This document shows positions 55,023 through 64,000 of a DNA stretch of 64,000 nt, piece after piece. The notes under the pieces are model-generated. The model searched no databases. It worked only from the letters and a program-made list of their open reading frames with translations, and had not been told where the DNA came from. This DNA is from Trichomonas vaginalis G3 (lineage: Eukaryota > Parabasalia > Trichomonadida > Trichomonadidae). Both the position numbers and the translations under genes were made by a program. Position 1 is the first letter of the stretch. Each line of letters starts with the position of its first letter. The stretch is from positions 8,060,001-8,124,000 of the forward strand of contig NC_067203.1 in assembly GCF_026262505.1 (NCBI RefSeq), read 5' to 3'.

Positions 55023-56274
55023 TAATAAACATAATTTTTTAATTTCATTTTTAACAAGTTTTTTTAAATGTATGTAATGAATAATTCATAGAATATGATA
55101 ATGCACATTGTAACAGAATAGAACAATCACCAATTTTTTTTGAAATTAAAAAATAAAAGTAAAAAGTATAAAGTAATCTAACCAAAAAAGATATTTAAAA
55201 GAATTTTGGAAAAAACAGAATAAGGATAATGATATTATTTTAGATACACAATCGATGTACTGAAGAATAATCCGGTAAAATGATGATATAAAATTAGATT
55301 ATTTTACAAGTAGCTAAAAGAATAAAACTATAATATAAAATAAATGAAGTTTAATGAAACAATAAAGGTTAAATAAATAAGAAAGATTTTTATTTTATAT
55401 CAGTATTGAGAAGAAGTAACAGCTGACACTTGGTAGACAACTTCTTTATGTCTAGAAAATTCTATCTTGCCTTTTATTTTTTTCTCGCTGTGAAACGTAT
55501 TCGGTCATTTTTTTAAAAATTAATTTTTTGTTAGAGATAAGAGCTAAAACTCGGTAAACAACTTCTTTATGTCTAGAAAATTCTATCTTGCCTTTTATTT
55601 TTTTCTCGCTGTGAAACGTATTCGGTCATTTTTTTAAAAATTAATTTTTTGTTAGAGATAAGAGCTAAAACTTTGCAGACAACTCCCCCATGTCTAGCAA
55701 ATTTAACATTCGTCTCCCATTTTTATATATTTGGTTTAGAATGTTCGAAAATGCGTAATATGGTCATGAATATTAATTGAAAAGAACCTTGAATTCATTC
55801 AATCTGATCTCACAAAATATTTTAAATTACAAACTTTGTAGTTTGAATAGATAATTAGTATTAAACTCAAATAACTAGTTTATTTTTGAATAAAAATTAT
55901 TTGAATTTATTCAATTTTGTGAATTTTCATTCAAAAATCAAGTTTAAATATCTTATTTGCCATATAATTATAAATACAATGAAACATATTCGAAATTGAA
56001 AAGAATGACTTTTTCTGTTCTTTCAATCATTCAATTTGAATTTTGCAATATTGGATTTCCCATTAAATAGCTATTAAAAACAACAAGCAATTTAACTTAC
56101 ATTCAAATTTATTTGTGTTATATTCAATCTTCTCAAAACTTATAATTTTCGGCTATAGCATGATTATATGCTATATAATATAATAAACCTATAATAGTAT
56201 CATTCTTTCAATTATTTGAAGAGAAAACCGAAAAAATCTATTTTCGGTCTATAACAGTATGAATTTTCAAAATT
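55023..56274. other. Intergenic region with 121-bp tandem repeat
   Basis: AT-rich and gene-free. A 121-bp unit containing TTTATGTCTAGAAAATTCTA and TCTCGCTGTGAAACGTATTC is repeated with starts at 55437, 55558 and 55679 (third copy partial). Confidence 0.75.
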
Positions 56275-57039
56275 AATGAATTTTAGGGTTGTACAAACTG
56301 GCACGCCTGCTGGCACACCTTTTTTGGCCAGCTGGCACGATTTTTTTAAAAAACACATTAAAAAAGTCACTTTTTGCCCCATCTAATGAGATTTTTTTTA
56401 CAATTTTTTTCCCCTTATTTTTCAATTTAGATATGATTTTAAGCTCTCCAAATTGAAGTTTACTTGATGTTTCTTAGTTTTTATGATAATAAAATGTTGC
56501 AAAGTTAAGTTTGGATTCAATAAATTTAAGAAAATTTTATTTTACAATGAAATTATAAGAAAGGATGTTTTTATCCTATGTCAAAGAGAATACATTTGTA
56601 GATCCCGACTTTTGACATGTTTGAAAATTCAAAAAAAAAATTCAAAATTTAAAAAAAAATTAAAAAATATAAATTTCATGTTAAAAAATGATTTTTGAAA
56701 TTTTTTTGGAAAAATAGAATGTCATATTTTTATGTTTTATTGCTATTTTTTACGAAATCAATAAAATATTTGTTAATTTGGCTGAGATTATAAATAAAAT
56801 CTTTCTAAATCTTGCAATTGATTGCTAAAATCTGTTTTATGTATTAATTGGCATTGAGATTCGTTATAAAAGAATGCGAATTATTTTGTATGAGTAAACG
56901 TATTTTGTAAAATTTCAAATTCTCTTCTCTCATTACTTACCTTAGATCTCTCGGCTTTTAGCTCTCAGATTTCGCTCATAGAACTCAGGTTTTAGTTATG
57001 TACTCATAGATGTATCATTACTGCCCGCAGATCTCTCAT

Positions 57040-57370
57040 TACTACCTTACTAACCAGATCTTAACTCTCCGACCTTACTAACCAGATCTTAACTCTCCGA
57101 CCTTACTGACCAGATCTTAACTCTCATTACTACCTTACTAACCAGATCTTAACTCTCATTACTACCTTACTCATCAGATCTTAACTCTCATTACTACCTT
57201 ACTCATCAGATCTTAACTCTCATTACTACCTGACTAACCAGATCTTAACTCTCATTACTACCTTACTCATCAGATCTTAACTCTCATTACTACCTTACTC
57301 ATCAGATCTTAACTCTCATTACTACCTTACTCATCAGATCTTAACTCTCATTACTACCTTACTCATCAGA
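57040..57370. repeat. Minisatellite, ~28-32-bp unit, about ten copies
   Basis: Units of AGATCTTAACTCTCATTACT plus ACCTTACTCATC; the first copies have CCGACC in place of CATTACTACC. Copies of AGATCTTAACTC start near 57055 and recur every 28-32 bp. Confidence 0.85.
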
Positions 57371-57952
57371 TATCTAATTATTTACATATGATTTCTCACA
57401 TCTCACTCAAGTCTCATTACTTACCCTATCTTTTTAACCTTTTCTGATAATTACTGAAATAACTAAATCCTTTTTTTAGTTTAATTCTGATATTAAATTT
57501 TTAAAATCTCTTTAATTTTTTGAACTACGCCTTTAATTTGTAATTGCCGATTTCACAGATTTGAACCATTTAATAAAATAACATTATTCAACTTAATCAT
57601 ATCAAACATGGTAGTTTGATTTTCAGATCTACATTTTAAAAACCTCTTTATTATCTTGAGTTATACTTTTATTATATAATACCTGAGTTCATAACTGAAA
57701 ACTCTTAATTAGAGTACAATATTCAACTTAATCATAACAAGATTTGTTGAATTTCAAATTTGATTTATATCTTCCATCACTTAAAACTCTCACAGCTTAC
57801 AATATAAGCTAAAAAGTATATTTTCATAGTAATAAAATTAATTATTAAATTTTTTACTTTTTCCTTTCCAAAACTAGAAAAAAAAGAAGAAAGAAAAGAG
57901 AAAAAGAAAAAAATAATAATGAGCATATTATATAATTGTGGTCATAGGCCGA

Positions 57953-58001
57953 GTGGCGTGGAAAGGGTGGAGCCCGAAGGGCGACATCCTTTCCACGCCA
58001 C
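57953..58001. repeat. Nested GC hairpin in Mutator-like element 2
   Basis: Outer stem GTGGCGTGGAAAGG / CCTTTCCACGCCAC (14 bp, perfect) enclosing GCCC-GAA-GGGC (57972-57982), the same 3-nt-loop style as the Maverick hairpins. Confidence 0.85.
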
Positions 58002-58253
58002 GAGGCCCGATTTTTGGCCACTTTTTTGATTTTGGCCGCGTGCCAGCTCCTGGCAGGCGGCCCGCAAAATTGTGCCAGTTTGTACAACCCTAATGAATTT
58101 TTGTGAAATAGAATTTGTTTGTTTTTCAATGTAATATCATATTTTCTATTTAATTTTTACAAAAGTAGGATAAAAAGTATGAATTTGATTTTATGATTAG
58201 TTATTCTTATAGAATCAGAGCTTTCTCATATACAAGTTCACATTTAATCAAAT

Positions 58254-58826
58254 GTGAAGCTAATCCCTTACGTAATGGCTCCTATTAATCATTTTCTGTT
58301 CATGTTTAAAGGGACATTTTCCTTGCGTGATGAGAAACCCGGAAATTGTCCTTTTAACAACATCACATCTCAAGCAGTTTGGACAGTATCATCTACTCAA
58401 CCTGGTAGCGGAATACAAAACCTCTTCGATGGAAATAGAGATACATATTGGCAATCAGATGGCAATCTTCCTCATCAAATCATAGCTCAATTCGCCAAGA
58501 AAATGTTCATATCCGTTGTTAAGATTGCTGTTTCAACGCAAGATGATAATTACGCTCCATTACAAGTTGATATCCAGACAGGCAATGATCCAAACAGTAT
58601 GAATTCTAAAGGAACTTTCGCAATAGAGAATTTTAATGGAGTTAATACATTTCATATTGAAATAGAAGCAATATTTCTCGCGATTTTGATTGTTCGAAAT
58701 TTAAATGATGGAAAGAATTCAAAAATACGATCGCTACAAGTGTTTGGAAGTCTCAGAACTATCTCTCCCGAACCTTCTTTTGCATTTAAGAAACCAGAAC
58801 TCGCAATGCATCTTGGAATACGATAA
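58254..58826 (+). CDS. APC10: Anaphase-promoting complex subunit 10 (DOC domain)
   Basis: 190 residues. DOC/APC10 galactose-binding-like fold with SQAVWTVSSTQPGSGIQNLF, DGNRDTYWQSDGNLPHQI (about 62-80) and a C-terminal Ile-Arg tail (MHLGIR) that in other eukaryotes docks onto CDC27/APC3. It acts with the APC/C coactivator in degron recognition during mitosis. Two downstream ATGs (58275, 58299) are alternative starts, and residues 1-30 are weakly conserved. The stop lies in TAAA. Intact, single exon. Confidence 0.88.
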   Translation: MKLIPYVMAPINHFLFMFKGTFSLRDEKPGNCPFNNITSQAVWTVSSTQPGSGIQNLFDGNRDTYWQSDGNLPHQIIAQFAKKMFISVVKIAVSTQDDNYAPLQVDIQTGNDPNSMNSKGTFAIENFNGVNTFHIEIEAIFLAILIVRNLNDGKNSKIRSLQVFGSLRTISPEPSFAFKKPELAMHLGIR

Positions 58827-59598
58827 AATACAGGAATTATATGAACGAAAACATTTTACAACATATGTTATAGCATATTAGTTATTATTTCATGTAGATT
58901 ATTTTCGAAAAATTAAATTCGAATTTATTCGACTAATGATCAAAATTTATGTTTTAATGCTAAAGTTTATACTAAGCTCTATCATTTGGCTGATAGGTTT
59001 TCATGATATAAAATTTTGATTTTTAGTCAATGAAAACAACAATAACAACGATTTGCTTAGATCATATACCATTACTCATTGACTTACCTTACTTTAAAAA
59101 TAAAAAATAATTTAATTAAATTTTTAATTCATTTTTAATCACTTTTGTAAAGCTCCTTGATTCAGTGTGAACGTCCGGATCATTGTTTATCTCCAGTCTC
59201 ATCCTGAAAGATCTAAAACTACCTTCTATTAAGGAAAGGGATTTGAAAGTCCAAATCATCGACATTTCTCCTTTAGACCAGACAAAATTACTGAAAGCCC
59301 ATAATACATATCAATTTTAAATTTGTTGCAACAGATTTGCCCATCTATTTACATATTTGGAATATTTTTTTTGCGATGTAATGTCGTATTCAACTGGTAT
59401 CCGAATTGGGGAAACTTCACTTTGTCACATTTTCACATTTGAGAACAAACAATGATCAGAAAATATTATTTGTATTTATTATAAACAGTAAAATAAATCA
59501 ACAAAAATCGCAAAAAATCAAGTTATTACATTGAAATCAAATACGATGATTCAATTGAATAGATATGAAAATTCAAAACTTTTATGATGTTTAATTGA
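58827..59598. other. AT-rich intergenic region
   Basis: Gene-free; I see no clear repeat or RNA gene. Confidence 0.5.
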
Positions 59599-60681
59599 GA
59601 CATTACTCTTGCTGCCTATATAAAAAACACAGCACACTTACAGAAATTTCATTGGGAGGAAGATCCAACTGATATTTGGTATCATTATTACGGTAATGTC
59701 AGCCCTCCTCCTTATCTCAGCGGAAACAACATTGAAGTTATCGCAAATGATAACAAATGCTTCACATATATATGTTCATTCTTCAATATTCAACGACCAA
59801 CAGCTTATTTCACATTTGTTTCAGATTATTTAATTTTACTATGCGAGAGCATTTTTTGCTTTGGTAAAAGTGCAATATACATTGAGAGCAGTAATAAGAA
59901 TGACATTGTTATTGATAAGTTTTGTTCGTTTGAAGCAAAAAATCCAACGAGTGGTGACTTTAGTTATTTCTATGGCCCCATAATAAGTAAAACCACCCAA
60001 GGATCAGTAGCAAATGGAGGAGATAGATCTGCAGACTTTGGTATGATTTGCCAAGAAGAAGGCTTTGCATCTCTTTCAAAAACAAACATTTCAAATTGCA
60101 TCTCACAACTTACGCCAGGTTTTTATTATTATAAAGTTGAATCAACAACATATGTTTCATTTTGTAATTTTGAAAACTTAAATGCAACGGGGTATTTTAT
60201 TACTATTTTTAAGAATGGTGATGGAAATATCGAACGGTGCAATTATATAAACAATTCACAAGAAAATTCATACGGAGGACTAGTTTATGTCTCTGAAAAA
60301 AAACTTGAGATTTTTGTTTCAGTTTTCCAAAAAAATAGACAGAATTCAGCTGGGTCACTTTTTTACGCAGATGGGGGAGAAATTTATTTATACACATGTG
60401 ATGTTGATGAGTATTCAGCTGATTCAACATCTAATGGAGCGCTTATGAATATTACTATTGATACAATATATTATTCTAATTATAATCAATTCACTGGCTT
60501 AGGTCCATGTGATGGAGGAATTGAGATATTATATGGCCGAATCAAAGAAAAGGAATTATGTTCAATAACAAGTCCTAGAGAATTTCTTTTTGTTAAATAT
60601 CTTGTATCTTCTTTGTTAAGGCTCCGGTCCCACCCTCTCAATTTTAAAAGTTTTAATATCTCCACCAATATGAGTTTTTGA
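59599..60681 (+). pseudogene. Beta-helix repeat-protein remnant (5'-truncated)
   Basis: An open frame without any start codon before 60043 runs from 59599 (AAYIKNTAHLQKFHWEEDPT) to 60681. Repeated patterns such as VSFCNFENLNATG, IERCNYINNSQENSYGG and IFVSVFQKNRQNSAGSLFYA are typical of right-handed beta-helix surface proteins, large families in trichomonads. No signal peptide or membrane anchor remains, and the last ~35 residues look non-native. Probably a gene fragment whose 5' and 3' parts are lost. Confidence 0.6.
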
Positions 60682-62563
60682 TACTTTTATTTTAGTATAT
60701 AATATCATTATGTAATACACTATAGTATTGTATATTTAAACTGAATATTACTATTATAGTTCATCTTATCTGAGAATTCGGTATTTTGACAAATTTCAAC
60801 TTTGACGGGTGAAACTATTTATAATCAAAAAAGCCCACGACATTTTATAGCATATTAGTGATACATTATATTGTTATTAGTAAACTTGATTTTCAATCTC
60901 TTCTAGATGAGTTATTTGTTTTTTTGAAAAAATCTGACAAATCACTTTTTGACAGAATCTAAAGATTTTTGATTTGTGAAAGTTTTAATAATATGATAAG
61001 GTTTATATATGCTATCATAATATAATAAAATCATATAATATTACATTATCGCTATATATGTCGAATATTAAAAAATTGTATATTAACATTTTTTGTCATA
61101 TCTTGATAATAAAGAAAAAACTCTCAGTTCCCCTTCGACAAATTGTTAGAATGCAACTAAAGTTTATTTTGACATAGTGAGTTTGCTTCTAAAAAAATAT
61201 ATGAAAGAAGAATTAGATTTGCAAGACCCCTATAAAAAACCATTTTTGCGTCGAGAATAACTTCATGCACGATTAATTGATATGATAATAAAAATCATAT
61301 ATGATAATTACTTAATATAGGCAACAATATTGTATTAATCACTTTTTGTCAAAACGGTTTTTCGATAATTGAGTATTCAATTTTCCAAAAATCCATTCAA
61401 TAATTTGATTTATAATTCAACGTGTAAGAAAAAACTCTAAGTTCCCCTTCGACAATTTGTAAAGAAAATTATATAGTTTCTATCGACACTATTTGTATAT
61501 TCTACCTTCTTCGGTATTTCGAAGAATTAGGTTTGCAAATTTGATATTTTTGATGTATTTTTTCAAATTGAGAGGATTTTTGACGATAGAAGTAGGTGTT
61601 TTTTGAATTACAATTTTATATTGATGTGCATGATAAAAATTTGAACTTATATTATGGTGACATAGTATAAGTCATAATGTATTAATATACAAAAGATACT
61701 ATCAAAAAATTCCTTTCCAATATGTATAAACAAATCGATTTTTTAAATTAAATTTAAACCTTAAACTCAATATATTAAAAAGTGACATTATTTTAATTAG
61801 AAGTACAAAAATCCATAGTCATAGAATTATCAAATGATTGGAAATTGTTATAATTGGGCGCATTATACTCATTTATGAATTTACTATACTATATACTTTG
61901 CAAATTTAAAAATCCAAATTTTCAATTTTTAAAATATCATTATTTATCATATATCAAATAGTAAAGTTAGTATATATCATGTTTAAAACGATAATATAGT
62001 CAAATTCGAAAATTTTAAAAATAGATAATATTTAATTTTTATAAATTATTGGTATATGTGCAATATATTGGTATATTTTTACTCCTTATTAGATACTCGT
62101 CCTAACTATATGCAGCAATCATGCAGGACCGAAGCCTTAATAAGTAAAATATAAATATTCGGCATTATCATTTTTTTATTATCCGAACTGAGGATATAGT
62201 GAAACAGATGGTGTTGATTTTGATGAAATAGCTGCACTTCTTATTTCATTTGGCGCAATTTTCATTATTTGAAATATTAAACTGCAATAACAAAAAATTA
62301 AATAAAGAATCTGTAGATGGAATTTGGATCATTGCAGTAGCATTTTTGTACATAAATAAATAAGCATACCGTATATTTAAGATATTTTCATTGCACTGGA
62401 GATTCATCGTATATTTGGCCCCAACACAACGAAAACTACATATATCCACCTTTTATCTTTGGATATAAATATTGAAGTTATTATTCATACACGTCTGAAA
62501 ATATCATAAACATATTAAAGGTGAATATTCTTAATTGTAAAATAAAAGTAAATATTTATTATT
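60682..62563. other. Long AT-rich intergenic region
   Basis: About 1.9 kb. No credible gene. A short motif CTCAGTTCCCCTTCGACAA at 61123 and a variant at 61438 (CTAAGTTCCCCTTCGACAA) occur in two loosely similar stretches, suggesting an old duplicated repeat. Confidence 0.5.
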
Positions 62564-64000
62564 TTAGAATTCGATAGGGACAGCACTCGAGAAGTCTCTG
62601 AGCTGCTTCAAGAGGTCAGAGTACGAGTCATATGTATCTGCGAATTCACCTTCTGCCTCATTATCCAAAGGTGTCTTGCAGATTGGGCATGCACCATTCT
62701 CCAAGAATGTTCGTTCGAAATCAACATCATTAAACATAGAGTTGCAACCTCTGCAAACGTGGACTGACTCAAGAGGAGGATTGAGCATGAATGAGCATGG
62801 AACTTTAGAGTTTTCTTTCCACTCGCATGTAACAAATGCAGATGGATCAATGTTCTTCAACTGGTCTGAGTTCAATACTGGTTTCGCATCACCATCAACT
62901 GCACGTGCCGGATCAATGACTTCAGAGATATCCATGACATTTCCATCGATTGGAGGATCTTGAGAAATGAGTGTTTTGGCGTCTTTGATTTCGACATCCT
63001 TTGTATGGATTGGAACTAAAGGAAGAACTCTGTATGAATAGCATGAGAAAACAATTGGACACTTGCATTCGCTGCACCATAATAAAGGTCCTTCACCTGA
63101 TGAGAAAAGTCTAGATCCGCATCTTTCGCAGCATTCACCATCATCCTCATCATTCATTCCTGCTGTTCTCAAAATGGCCAAATCAACTGCTTCTTGTACA
63201 GCTGGAGGAACAACAAACAAAGAAAGCTGCTCAGCGCACCATCGCATCAATCTGTACTCTCCAACATTGTCTGACTCGTTGAGAAGTGAGAAAAGTGCTT
63301 CTGGATATGAAATTCCTGTCAAAAGATCATCGCTGATCTTGTGCAAATACTTTGACTTGAATTCGCCTTTACGGATTGAGTTCATATAAGCAACAACATA
63401 ACGAGAAAGATAGAATGAAGCACCACGTTCACGAATAGTGAATGGAGATGTAGTGTCTTCACGAAGCTTTCCGAATGCCGAGTAACATCTTGCGAGCTCA
63501 AGACCACTCTCAACAATGGCTTGAGCTTCTTCTGCTGTCTCAGAAATTGATGCCAAACCAAGAGATCTGCCGTAAAGGAAGAAAGCGACATCATCGTATT
63601 TGTTCATAACCAAAGCGTTTTCTAAAAGCATGTTCAGTGATTTGAGGGCTTCATCGACTCTTCCTGCGATGAAGAATGAAACAAGAGACTCAAAGTATTG
63701 ATCATCTTCGAATAAATATCTTGCGAAAGGTAAGAAAACTTCAGGAAGTAATGCAGGATGCATCTTTGCCAATGCAAGTGCTTCATTCCAGTCTTTAAGG
63801 ATAACACGAACTTTGGCAAGTGATGAGACATCATCCAACTGTGCCAATAAGTCTGTAGCTTGTGTTGGCATGTCGTGTTGGATCAATGCTTCAGCGGCGT
63901 ATTGAAGTGCTGCTGTTTCTGTGTGATCAATAGTTTTAGCGACTTTTGCAAGTTCCTGAATCATGTTTGCTTCATTGAGGATAGTGACTGCTTTAAGGGC
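62564..64000 (-). CDS. IFT122: Intraflagellar transport protein 122 (IFT-A), 3' part
   Basis: At least 478 residues; the frame stays open past the window edge upstream (ALKAVTILNEAN before the first Met), so the 5' WD40 part lies outside. Alpha-solenoid repeats such as DVSSLAKVRVILKDWNEALA, KMHPALLPEVFLPFARYLFE and AGRVDEALKSLNMLLENALV match the IFT122 C-terminal half. Two zinc-binding clusters follow (CCERCGSRL...CSEC; CRGCNSM...CPICKTPL). IFT-A drives retrograde transport in flagella, as expected in a flagellate. The stop lies in TAAA. Confidence 0.9.
   Translation of the reverse strand, partial: ALKAVTILNEANMIQELAKVAKTIDHTETAALQYAAEALIQHDMPTQATDLLAQLDDVSSLAKVRVILKDWNEALALAKMHPALLPEVFLPFARYLFEDDQYFESLVSFFIAGRVDEALKSLNMLLENALVMNKYDDVAFFLYGRSLGLASISETAEEAQAIVESGLELARCYSAFGKLREDTTSPFTIRERGASFYLSRYVVAYMNSIRKGEFKSKYLHKISDDLLTGISYPEALFSLLNESDNVGEYRLMRWCAEQLSLFVVPPAVQEAVDLAILRTAGMNDEDDGECCERCGSRLFSSGEGPLLWCSECKCPIVFSCYSYRVLPLVPIHTKDVEIKDAKTLISQDPPIDGNVMDISEVIDPARAVDGDAKPVLNSDQLKNIDPSAFVTCEWKENSKVPCSFMLNPPLESVHVCRGCNSMFNDVDFERTFLENGACPICKTPLDNEAEGEFADTYDSYSDLLKQLRDFSSAVPIEF

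Larger units (their letters stand above)
56285..58091. mobile_element. Mutator-like non-autonomous element 2
   Basis: Terminal inverted repeats AGGGTTGTACAAACTGGCAC and GTGCCAGTTTGTACAACCCT (20 bp, perfect), flanked by the 10-bp direct repeat AATGAATTTT (56275-56284, 58092-58101). The 10-bp duplication and shared tips with element 764-1875 place both in one Mutator-like family. No transposase is encoded. Subterminal GC-rich hairpins and a ~30-bp minisatellite lie inside. Confidence 0.88.

Noticed and set aside
55023-62563. tRNA or other structured RNA genes in the long AT-rich spacers
   Set aside because: No cloverleaf-type or A/B-box pattern could be recognised by reading; a tRNA scan would be decisive.

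Overview
The window looks like genomic DNA of a trichomonad (Parabasalia), most likely Trichomonas vaginalis or a close relative. The evidence is intronless housekeeping genes, stop codons that run straight into a TAAA polyadenylation signal (all five host genes), initiator-like TCA(C/T)TT motifs a few bases before start codons, very AT-rich spacers, and two large Maverick/Polinton virus-like transposons plus Mutator-like elements. The species is an inference; no marker gene is present.

Layout. 1-523: one arm of a >=523-bp inverted repeat whose partner is 33190-33712. 764-1875: a small Mutator-like element (10-bp target duplication). 1926-25950: Maverick A, complete from end to end, with short terminal inverted repeats made of an A/T tract plus a nested hairpin, and a 6-bp target duplication TAAGCA. 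26234-32094: host genes GPN2-like GTPase, a B-box/coiled-coil/TLDc protein, and threonyl-tRNA synthetase. About 33190 or 33713 to 54480: Maverick B, a different subfamily with no intact right terminus visible. 54561-55022: fragment of an unrelated integrase. 56285-58091: a second Mutator-like element with an internal minisatellite. 58254-58826: APC10. 59599-60681: a beta-helix-type repeat-protein remnant. 62564-64000: the 3' part of IFT122.

The Mavericks. Both carry protein-primed-type DNA polymerase B, a DDE-type integrase, a packaging ATPase, a double jelly-roll-type major capsid protein, two further shared virion-candidate proteins, a phage tail-collar-type fibre, small membrane and amphipathic proteins, and an HNH (NUMOD4-like) endonuclease. 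A adds a Dam-type adenine methyltransferase and an SF3 helicase; B adds a KilA-N protein. Many A genes and several B genes are broken by single frameshifts, while every flanking host gene is intact, so the damage is likely real decay. Gene order is compact: many divergent pairs are separated by only 16-50 AT-rich bases that must serve as two-way promoters.

Most unusual features: (1) a family of GC-rich double-hairpin elements with 3-nt loops scattered through Maverick B, inserted in spacers and inside reading frames; (2) a gene cassette shared at high identity by two otherwise divergent Mavericks and flanked by an ~80-bp repeat family, with a scar of a lost second copy; (3) a GC-richer island in Maverick A with host-like initiators and a block of iteron-like palindromes; (4) altered catalytic residues in the A polymerase and in both integrases.
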